A stretch of 38,710 nt of DNA from Phallusia fumigata (Eukaryota; Chordata; Ascidiacea; Phlebobranchia; Ascidiidae), in assembly GCA_008931825.1 (NCBI GenBank), contig QXVZ01022157.1:2568-41277 (forward strand), read 5' to 3'. The position numbers were made by a program, and so were the translations under genes. The notes beneath the pieces were generated by a model. It did not search any database and was not told where the DNA came from. It saw only the letters and a list, made by a program, of their open reading frames with translations. Below, one piece after another: positions 20,701-32,700 of the stretch. Within the stretch, counting starts at the first letter, position 1. Every line of letters begins with the position of its first letter.

Positions 20701-23700
20701 CGTGAGCGCTCACGTTGGGAATTCAACACAAGTGTATCGCAGTAGGGCGTCGTTGGCAAACACGAAAGTCGGCATGCTGTAAAAACAAGCGGGCCAAGTG
20801 TGTGTAGATTAGAGACCTCCCTAGCGCCCCACGCGTCGCACGCAAAACCAACAACTTTCCGTTTGGCACGAATGGGCGGGAAAACATATCGTGACACGCT
20901 TTATCGCCCATTAAGCCTATGGTCAGCGCTTAATATGTAACGACTATGGACTGCGGGCCGTGTGTGGTTTTGATACAGCACCAATGACTAAGCATACTGC
21001 CTGCACCAACGATCACCCAACTAAACGATCTCCATGCAACTGGCGTTTACCCAATGTTATTTTAGGCCGATACTTTTCTCCACAGCGATAAGGTGTTTCA
21101 AGTAGATACCCTACTAAAACATATGTACAAGGTTTTGTAAGAACGTGTATGCAGAACATACTGTTCACCGTTGAGCATTGGCATTTCTTAATCGCATGGA
21201 GCAAATTACGTCCGCGTTTACACTCCAAGACACTAGATGCAATTGTTTGACTCCCGGGCTAGAATATCCACTAGTTTCTCGTTCAAAGCTAAGCTAATAA
21301 AGGGACACGATGCGACTCTCCTCCAATCGGGCAAGCTTTTTCAAAATTCATCGAGGTGGAATGACAGGCGTATGGAGTTGTTGATTTAGGGCCACTTACA
21401 CACTCGTAGGCATTAGACCTTATCTCCGTTATTTCATTATGCTTCGATCTTTGAATTGCGCAGATGGGCTGTCCTTCTACAAGACGCGTCTCTTTAAGCG
21501 GCAGCAATTCAAACAGAGGAAGGTCATTTGTCGTTTTACATCTGCCCTTGATCATCATGCGCGCATTTAAGTATAATCTATCAGGCACAATTCCTAATGT
21601 CAGCTTATTCTAAAACGGGCTAAATTTCTACCAGTTGCAGCGCAATATTGGTTTATATCACGCGGCAGTTAACAATCGGCCGTTTAGGATGATAAGTTAA
21701 TGTTTTGGTTTATATCAGGTCAAAGACAAGCGAGACAAGCCAGGTGAAATTTAACCCACCGTAAAATACATGACTATCTTAAAATTTCAATGCAAACGGG
21801 GCATAACCCACAGACTACACGTGTCGTGGAAACTCAGTGGCCTTACAAGGTCATAAATCCAAAATTCGACAACGCCTCTCCCGCCTGAGAGGGGTACGTG
21901 CGACTTTCGGGATTTATAAATAAACAATCGCAAAATTGACCTGAGGAAACTTCCACAGGCTTTCCATTTGAACTCTGAATTGCGGTTGAAGTGCACGCTG
22001 TTGACTCGACCCGACTACACAATTGCAGCACGGTTTGGTTCACAAAAAAAGTGTCATGGCCACACAGTAGACCCTGCTAACACGCACAGAGCACAGAGCT
22101 CTTCAAAAACGAGCCTCCGCTTTTTTACGTCATCACAGCTAAAAAGTCGGGTTTAATCTGATTTGTATTTGATCGTCTGTATGTACCAATTTTCACAGTT
22201 GATTGACAAAGTCTACAGCAAAACCGTGTTTTAAACTCTCGAAAAGCGTACAAGGTTGTACATTCTATGATATATATGAAGTTTCTCATTGTTTTCTGTT
22301 GGTGGCTGCTTACAGAACGCGAGTACGTGTTCTCTTGGTGGAGAGTCTCTTGCGGAATTGATGATACAACAAACAGACATGTGTTCCTGATTGCGAATAA
22401 GAGACTAAACAGGCTATTCACTGTGTCGTATTAATTCGGCCCGCCCTTTTACCGGCGTAACTTTATATGTCACTCCACACTGGCTGTCAGTAATCAAAAG
22501 CCGCCTACACAATAGCGAGTGATTGGAATCGGTTGTCAATTCCCCAACTCATATAAAAAGTTTTGTTCAATTGAAAGCGCTGGAGATATCCACACCATTC
22601 CAAGCTACGTCACTCAGCAGCGCAGTCGATCCCTTGGGAGTTTTTACAAGCTTCCCAATCGGGCGCTCTTCGCCCAGCCTTTTCGAATGCGATCATGCCA
22701 TGCCGATCGTTCAGACGCCTTTCGTCCTTATTATGCGCCACGGCAGAAATCGTGAAAAGCGAGTGAGCAAGCGGCCACCCAAACATTAGAGCCCTCTATT
22801 GACGTGAGCCCGCCATCCTATTCATTCACAGCGCGTTCGAAGGCGGAGTCCATTGTTTGGTAACGGTTTGTTGAATGGGGGAGGTGGTTTAGACGTTTCA
22901 GAGAGCACGCAAAATTGATATGTTTTTGTGCGCAAGCATTTCCTCGTTTCCGTTTAAAACGAAAACGCAGGAAGTTTTCCAATGAACGCCGTCTACCATT
23001 TTTAAGTTACATACACGTGCACTCACGCTAAACGTCAAATTTCTCTAAAAGAGCAGAAAATATGGTCTTATGTGATCAGTGCGAAAACTGACACCAGTAG
23101 TATTGACAAATAGGTTCTCATTAGGGATTGTGGGTTGATACGTGTGGTAAAAGGGAAGGAAAGGGTATTTTCCACACTTTAAGTGAAACAACATCCTGTG
23201 TACAAGGGACGGGGAGACGGTGTTTAACACACAAAGCTCTCAATGCACTTAATGAAATAATCCGCAACTCGACTACACAAAACCGAACGTTTAAGGTGTC
23301 AATTGGGTTTTAAACGGTGGAAACCGAACGCCTTTTTGGGGCCTATGTGGACAAAGGAGTACGTAAGTATCATTTTCGGAAAAGTATAAACTTAACACTA
23401 AGACTGGGTTTTATGAAAACACATTTTAGCATATTCGGCACTTCTGTGGTAAGACTTTAAAACTTGCCAATCAAATGTCGGAGCAGGAAGTTTGCTGTTG
23501 GGAGGGATAAAAGCGAAGTTGCAACAACTGTCAAATTAGCGACTCGCTTCCGGACAAACAAACATGTGACCGCGCCGCTTTGCCACATGTATGCAACCTC
23601 CATCCCTAAGCCACTGATTACAGCTGTTACAAGGTCGCAAGCACCGCCCATTCTCCCAACTCCGCGCTGGCAATGTTAAAGTAGCGTAATCATGCAGTTA

Positions 23701-26700
23701 GATTGCGAAGCAAGGTTCCCTAAGGGACGATGGGCGGGCATCAACGGCATTATGTATATTGGAAGAAAGTGATCTCGTTTCATTAATTTGCATCGACTTC
23801 AAAACTGCTATATGACAGGCGGTGACCCTGCGTAGGATAATTGCGCGAACGGGGAAAGAAAAGTCAAAAGTGCAGAGAAGAATCGAGTTGAACTTTCTCA
23901 AGTTAGGAGAACGCAAATACACTGGAAATGCATATTTCCCCTTTTTACCTAGATTGTGATATATTAGCGACGGGCTGGAATCCGCGTTGGCCAATGGACA
24001 ATATATGCAATGCTATTTATACGTTGAGCCCAAACTGTATACAACCAAAGCAGATTAAAACAAAAACGTGGTTTCTTTGAGGCAAGTCACTCACGGTGAC
24101 AACACAGAGTAAATAAACAACTTATGACTTGCGCCGATAAGGAAAGCTATCAACGAGTGACGCATCGGCAAGGCTTGACTGCAAAATTAAATAACGTCTT
24201 TGAAGTCCAAAACCTTGTCTTGCCAGTGGCCACAACCGCCGAAAACCCATTTACAAATTCGCTAACCGTGACTGCGCGGCTTCCCCCTTTCATGTGGCTG
24301 CGTGACGTCACAATTGCCCATCCGCTGCAGTTTAGATGCGTGGGCCTCTAGTTTATTGCGTCCCCATCTTACGGTGTCGGGGCGTTTAATTAAAATCAAA
24401 GGCACCTGCATCATATTTATGCCGTAAACAGTGGGAGACTTTAATAGCTGCGGGTAAGGGGGATCGAAAATCGTGCGGATGTAAGACCACGTCATACAAG
24501 CCAATTTGGTGAACTCAAAATTTCCTTGGATAATGCTTGGTTCAGTCACAGTGTGCTACAAAGTTGTAAGGCAAAATTGGCAACAAACTTTTACTAACGA
24601 CGAGTAAATTTAATTTGAAGCGGATTTTTATCATAAATTTTTACCATCCATTACCTACTTACAATCTTGGGTAGTCGAAAATATAAAATCAAAGAGGATG
24701 ATCTTGTTATTTTTTACCACTCGGGGGCATTATAGGAAAGCGTTTACATTAGCACGTAAAATAAATCCCTTTGTACGTTAGACACATAAAAAACATTAAA
24801 TTTAACAGAAGGACCAGTTGAATGGTTAAACGTGCACACTTCAAACAGTGTGAAAGCGTATGTGCACAGCCTGCGAATAACCTTGGGTTTAAAGATTGCC
24901 AATGACAATGGATTTCAGGAGCCGCAATGATGGATCTCCTAAAACAGGTCAATATGTCGTGCACAAAATTACAAACGTTATAGGTATGAAAAATTAGCGC
25001 ATGTGTTTCCCCTTGGTTCTGGGATTTTGTGCTTAAATTTTGAGGCAATGCAGCAGTTTGCGGACAGTAAAACTTTAAGTAGGAAAGTGTTACCCGTTTT
25101 GCATACAAAACCACGCGGTGCCAATAAAATGTGTTAAATGGCACTAAACCTTTTCGATTCGACAGCGTTTAAACTATATAGCAGGAAAATGTTTCCAAAC
25201 CTGACATTTAACATTGTCTGAGATATAATCGGTATTTTTTGGCTTTCCACCACACTATGAGACCATAAACCGCAAATCCTCGAAAGGAATTATATCACAA
25301 CCCTGTTTGAAGCCCGTTAGGTGTTGTTTGGGCGGGAAAGAATGGGTAGGGATACGATAAGATAAACAAGTTAGCGATGCGTGAAACGAGAGTGCCATAA
25401 ACAAACACCAGCAATGACAAAGGGGACTTGAAGCGGTTCGAGTCGAACGGTGAAGATTCTATTCCAACCAAAGATGGTTCGCACAACTTTCTAAACGCCA
25501 CGCGAACAACACATTGAATATAATTTACCGGCAAATTGTTTATTGCACTACTTTATTCGTCGTTAGCTCTTGAGACAAACTTGACTATCGTGCAGTTGGC
25601 GCGTGCCAGTAATCACAATTACATGGCTGTGATACTTAAAGGCAACAAATTAACGTAAACATGGACAAGCATCGACAAGTGCCTACAACATCAACGAAGG
25701 GCTTTTACAGGCAATCCTGGATTCAAGCATAAACACTTGACAATCCATTACCTTTTTGTGCATTGTGTAATCCCATGTCTATGTCATCGGTTTATATGTC
25801 CAAGACAAATCTACTCATCCAAAATAATAAAAGGATTTAAAAACAAAAATGCGCATTTGAATTCCCAGACTAAGAGAAAACCTGTCAGCGACATCGTTTG
25901 TAGAGAGAGGCATGTGAAATAGGGCGGGCGGAGTAATTAACCCCGAAAATGGAAAGATTTAACAATTACCGGGCGGCGAAATTATCTCTTGTGAGCAAAT
26001 GAGCCAGAAAATAATTTCGACAAATGGCGAGAAATAAAATCCTCCCAGCTAAATCCCATAATGCACAATAATGCATATTCGATGCCACAATTCTTTGATG
26101 GTTGCGACGACGTAGGAAATGCTGTATGGACCGGCAAATGGGGAAACTGATTTGCACGAGACAATATTTGGAGTAATTGGTTTTCGCTTATCGAATATCG
26201 CTTTGTGAAAAGGCTCGACTAAGGGAAAGCAGATGTACACCAAAGGTTTTAACACCAAGTATCCGATTTCTTTGCTGACAAACGTATGGAATCGCACGAA
26301 AAATTGTATCAAAACAAAGTCACGCATTTTCAATGAAAAATAACACAAACCTCGAATAACACTCTGGCTTTTTATTTATCATTTCATTAATTTAGCTCTA
26401 GTTTGGTCTTATAAAAAACATGCCAAAAAACGGCCCATGCCAGAAACCAAAACCGACCCTCAGGGAGAAACCTAGCGATAAAATGAGCTGTTGGAAAGTG
26501 ACCATCACATTCCAATTAAAACTTAATTGATGCAAATTTGCTGGCAGACCTACTTGGAAAGCATCCGTTACGAGTGGGTTAGATTTACACACGTGACGTC
26601 GCCGGCAAATTGTCCAAACTATGTCAAACTGCAATGAATCGTAAAGGCCTGGGCCGTGCCGTTAAAACGTGGGATAGCGGTAACTCGTTAAGCTGTGATC

Positions 26701-29700
26701 CGTTTCTCAAAACGCACGGTTGAAGGCCCGAATTAATCGGATAAACGTCTGGAGTGGAGCAAGCACGTCGTGCGAGAGAGATTTCTGGTGCCCGTAATAC
26801 TTCCGCATATCGGCAAATTGCGACAATGTCTGACCTTGCTCGGCGGACAGCTGAGTGCCGGCTCAATGCCTATGTTTGGGTTCGTTGCAAACAGACCACG
26901 ACACTCGGCAGTATGTTATGGGCAGAAAGCTGAAGGAAATCGTTGACTTGTAATTGAATCCGTTTCCCCCCGAATCCGTCACCTTCGACAAGCCGATGGA
27001 CAGTTTTTACCTCGTAACCATTTAAGCATACGCGTGGTAGGCTTGTGCACTTATGAATAATGGCGCGCATTGGGGAAAACAATTGTTTGTCGAACGGCAT
27101 GAAAATTGTCTTGCGAGTTTAAGGATTAGCAAAGTTAATCCGTAACTCTTACCAGGAAACAACTTGTTGAAACCCGACACAAAATGTCCCTTGCGATTCG
27201 GGGCGACCAGTTGCCTTTGGGCAAAACGCGATAAAATCTTTCACATTCGAAATCGAGCGGATGACGACGCTGACCGAAATAAAGGCGGCGTTTGACGCCG
27301 ACCACAACTATTAGATAATACCACGAGGTACTAGCCAGAGGCTGTTTACAGTCAATTAGGTGACTAAACAAGATATCTTAAAAACAAAGAGATTGCCAAG
27401 ATTGATTAGGTCGTGTGGAAACAAAATATTCCAACAGATACAGGTAACTTGTAATATGGCTTGAAGGTTTTTTACCTGCTTAAATATTGGTTTGTTTTCA
27501 GGCTTTAAAAAAAACTCCATCGCATAACAAAACACTAGCCTGTCTGTAACACGAAAGTTTGGCAAAACTCGGCAGTGAAATTCAGTGGCGTACAGCCAAC
27601 GTCAATCACGGTCTGTCAGTTAAACCATCAAGCTTAGAGGCGCCAGTGCACGAGAAGGCTGGAGTAGCGTGGAACAGACGGGTAGCAGTTATGTCACCGC
27701 GACCCGAACATTGGAATTGTGAATATTTTCGCCCATCTCTCATATCACTTCCCGGAACGCAACATCTTATTGATTGTGATTGGACGGTTACGTCACGACG
27801 GTTTTCAAGGATGACAATTCCTCTTATCGAGGTAAACTGTATGCGAAGGGCGTGCGTTCAATCGAGGCAAATTTGATGAGTCCACTTTCTTATCTCTATC
27901 CATAATGCGCTGTGCATGATTCCGCACGACTAATTGGTGTAACGAGCACCAAAGTCCTTGGTGTCAATACCCTCTGCTGTTCGCACCGAATCCCGACCAA
28001 GCTTTCACAGTTCTTAGATGACAAACACGTTTAGTTATGCGCAAGTCAACAAGAGCTGTAAACTGTTCAAACAAAGGACGCTTCTCGAAGTTTACATAAA
28101 ATAGCAAAAGAATAAGTCTAAAACGTGTTTACGAACGCTAAACACGCAAACTTATTTAAATATCTTCAAATGCAATTTGTTGTTGGTCACAAGGGATTTA
28201 CACCCAACAGTAGGGCCTGTAATTACGGCAAAAGCACGTGTATTTTTACCCCGAACAATAGCGATTATTGGCTGGGCACAGAGAATGTCGAAGGAGCTTC
28301 GCAAATGTCAAACGCCCATAGACAAGCGTTGAGGCGTGAATAGCAGCGCTGTGAGTAACTCTTAACGCCAGCGAGGCGCTTCAAGGCAGTGAAGCGGGCG
28401 ATAAGCGACCCTGGGTACCAAGCTTCTTGGCGACGGGATTCATGGTTAGTATCACGCTGTGACCAGCCGTGTTGCCCAAGTCACAGAATCGCCCTGTGTT
28501 TCGAACGAATGGAATTTTGAACAGTTACATCGATTACCACTAATTTTTTCCCACATTTGATGGAACTTTATTTTATTTAAAAAATACAACGTTTTTACAT
28601 TTTTTCAGTGGGACCACAACTGAAAAAGTTTTTACGGCTCAACTTTAAAGTGAAGTTTGGCGTGAAATTCATTCGTGTTTCCTTCGTGAATAAAACTACA
28701 CATTTTTCTAGGCTTTACAATGCACCGTACAGGGAGGAGCTGGCATTAAAATCACTATTATCACTATTGGTAATTCTCACTACCTAAACAATAAAAGGAA
28801 CACAGTGGAAAAACGGGAGTGACAAACTCTTAGATTGTGACAAATTCAGCGACAGGCTCCCAAGCACTTGGAGAGGCACTTAAGGTGACCCCGTAATGAA
28901 GAGCGATTCATTGTGACGAAGGACTTTGTAACTTTTTAAGTATGCACAAGCAGGGCTGGTGTGTTCCCGCGGCACTTTTACGTTTTTGCCGCGGATCAGC
29001 GAGACAAACGCCGGATCGCGCTTTGTGTCGAGGGATTGCGGAAATTGGGACTAGAACAATAGCCGGGGAAATTTCAACGAACGTCCGTGTCAAGTGGGGA
29101 CGCTAACAGGTGCCGCAGAATAAACAAAATTGCGCGACAAATACTTCTATTACGACGAGCATCAACCATTCGCATATTTCAAATAACAAAATGCCACTAT
29201 TATCGCTATTTTACGTACACATGGAAATTACCCCACAACCCCTCGAAAAAAAATACAGGAAATTTTCATCGAAATAATAAATTACAGTCCACTCAGACGC
29301 ACATCTTTCCAAATTGTCGGAAACGCAGAGGGCTTGTATACAATGACAAGTGGACAGCGCTTGAATTTGCCTGGTTTTGATTGACATAATTGCGCCAAGC
29401 ACGTGGGCTGAAGAGTCATTAAGTGAAGCGTATAGCGCTGTGATATAATTGTAGACGATGGCGTCACTTGGCTTTATACTCGGGTTGCACAGGTATTCAA
29501 TTCATCTGTGGTACAATGGTGGTGAAAAGTAAGTGCATGTGGCGCAGAGTGCGCCTAGCTGCTGTCGAGGCGGCCAAGTGACAGCGGCGGCGACGAAACG
29601 AGACGTTGCAGGCAAGATTTCCAATGCGCTTTGGGGACGGCCATGACTCATCGATACAGAGAGGAAACCCTTATATGTCTGTGTTCACACAACTTGCACA

Positions 29701-32700
29701 GGCGACTGTCACAAACACTACTGTCGTTTAACATTCAATCACAATTCCTAATCAGAGGAAAATGGCATGGATTTTCAGGACATGATTAAATAAAGGAAAT
29801 ATTTCCGCGGCTACATAGTGGGATAGATTGAATAAATCCATTCAGTGTTCAGTGTGCATCACTGATTACTGACGGCACAAAATTAATGCTCGCACGCGCG
29901 TTAAATATTTACATTCTTCAAAAACTGGTCAATGATTCACTTACATACTGGGTGAGCGAACGCGTTTATCGCTAAGACAATAGCTTGACAGAAAACAGCA
30001 CCACATCCCGTTGTCAATTCCAATACAGGCAGTCCTCAACGTTTAAGCACAAACGTTAGAGGAAGGAATTTAATAAACACGAAAACGATTTACTAATGAC
30101 AGCTTCTCAGCCTGCAGCAGCGGTTGTGTGACGTTAAACCGTCAGATATATAATCACGCTTTGGCCACAAATTACCTGTTTTGCGAATTCTTTTCCTTGC
30201 TGCGCGTAAAGGCATGTGGGCCATTACCATTTTTTGTAAAATACGATTACCCACTGGTCATTGACAAACCCAAAATGCGGCGATGTGTAGTTCAGTTTAA
30301 TAGTTTAACACACAAAAGTTGTTGAAACTGCGAGGATCAACACAGCAATATCGGTCGCTTGTAGACAAGCGAGCGTTACAATCCTTCTGTCCGCACCCGC
30401 CCAGTTTCTGTTGTCATCTGATCACGGTTTGTTTTTGTACAAGAAAAGTTTGATCTTGCGCGCAATGTACCCAGGTAATGTGCCTTTGGAGCGACTGACA
30501 ATGGCATAAAATGCCGCCCAACCGATGTACGAGGCTCGGTACGCCGCGTCGGTAATCCGAGAAGCAGATAGGCGACTACTAGAGCCGGGTGTCGCGCTCG
30601 CTTTCCACCAGCCGCTGTTTGTTTGTTGCATAGGCCGCCAGTCGCTTACTGATGATGGACTGGGGATTTGTCTACTCTCATGGGAAGTGTAATTACGCCT
30701 ACGGCAGCCCTGTCTTGCAATCAATATTCTTAAGTCCACGATCCGACAACATTGTAAAATTACCCAAACCTCTAAATTTTTTGTCTTTAAAACAACACAT
30801 TTGTTTTTTGTCACCATTATTACACCACTTGGACAATTACTCAATTACAGCGTGCAGAAGTTCACTTGCGTTACCATGGAAAACCGTGTCACTAGGACGC
30901 TGCAGGTTGATTCAATGGCAAACAAAACGACTTTAAAACGCCTGGTACGCGCCGAGGCAGTGTTATGGACACGCGAGATTAGCTGACAACGCAAGCGTTT
31001 CCATCGGAATCGTTTTATTTGTACTTATTTGTAGCGGGTGAGTGCGTTTGCCTTCAAGTAAGCGATAAATTTACAGCGAGGAGCACGGGAGCTGGATTTA
31101 GCGAAAAACTAGCAACATAATGGCCAACTCCCTCGCACCAGATTTGGAAAAAGTCCTGCGTTTACCAATCTACATGTATTACTGTTTTGCCATGTTACAT
31201 ACGGTCTTGCGGTGACGTTAAACAGACTGCCGGGGGCTGCTGGTCTTAATAAACACGTTTAACAGCAGAAACGAACGGAAACGCTATAAATTTGTGCCAC
31301 TCAAACTCAACATACGGTACCTCCCTGACATTCCAAAAATTGAAGGTGCGCGAGGCCCAATGAGCGCCTCTAGCAAAATAGTTTCATTCGCAACCGACGT
31401 AACTGAACACATTGAAAAATGCGTGACAGACACATGGATATCGTTCACAACGTGATCTTGTAGCAGCAATTCACGTGGTACATCCCACATCTGTTTGCTA
31501 AACCAACTCCCAAACAAAAAAAATCCGCCATTTTGTTTGCACTACAAAATCACTTCCGCACTCAAGACGAAGGCGACAGTTGCGAATAATTTAAACTCTT
31601 TATGACATGTGTGCATGTGCGACGAGTGTGGTATAAATTGTCACTTACCGTGTTGGGTAGCAACATATTGGGGAATAAAGGCTGACTGAGGCCTGAAACA
31701 AAGGGACCAATGTCCTGTGGGTATGGAAAGTTAGGTCTTCCATTTCCAGGTTCGTTGTGGAGGTCTGCAATGAAAGTGGGACCAACTTAGTAAAATAAAA
31801 AACATACCAAACAGGAAATGTGTTTGAGAGTATGTATGAAGAATATAAAAACACTTTGTTGGTGCTATAGATTTTCGCAAAGCTTGACAAAGTGATAAAA
31901 GGTATACAAACCTCTTTCTGGATCGCCCTTGTTTCGGAGAGTCGATTCATTGTGACCATGTTGTGAACTGACTTTGTTCTGAAGGAAATAGAAATGTTAC
32001 CAATGCAACCTGATGACACATATAATTATTCGAGAGCAACCCTTAGACTTATATTGCGAAATAAAACCTCTTGAGAAAAAATATTACTCACAAATACACA
32101 AAATTACAAAACTTTAATGTAGTTTCAGACACACACAGTCACAAACTTTAAACAAAGTGAATTCAGACTAAACTGTTGGTGGGCATGTTTTTACTTCCAT
32201 TGACATTAAATGGCAATCAATAATGATTTATCCAATATCTAAACAGTCAAGAGTTCAAGCATAACATAATAAGACAGTTGAATTGTGTTAGCTGTCAATC
32301 AGGGTTGAATATTAAGTAAATGAACTCATCATGCCAGGAATAATGTCAGTATGCATTGATGGAATGCTCATCCACCCGCCCTTCAAGACAGGAAACCCAC
32401 ATCAATTAATGGGCGCAGAACTAAGAGATCTGTCTCAATGTAGTGTCTCTAGAGATGTATGGATGCTACAATAGTTTTGACATGGGACTTTTAATAATCA
32501 GCTAGTCAAATCAAAGTACTGATATGCAACATACAAATTTTAAAAGTTGCACAGCCATGTTTCTTTTTTCAACAATCATTTATATCAATTGTATGACATG
32601 TTTGACAAAAACTATCAATCATTTGTATCATAAGCAATGGCAGTTTTGGAGTCAGATAATTTGAAACCTTACACCACACAAGTAAGTTGTACAACACTGG

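Noticed and set aside
25430..25460. B-box-like GGTTCGAGTC suggesting a tRNA gene
   Set aside because: No acceptor stem, A box or anticodon arm could be fitted on either strand.
30422..30844. 140-codon minus-strand open frame in the large Tcf intron, at a GC-rich island
   Set aside because: Its GC content explains the length. The protein shows no Tcf or other family signature and I could not place it in phase with flanking exons. It might be worth an RNA-seq glance as an alternative exon.
31645..32019. Long minus-strand open frame reading through Tcf exons 2 and 3
   Set aside because: It crosses good splice sites and uses the wrong frame for exon 3. The spliced frame resembles Tcf and keeps phase with exons 1, 2 and 4.
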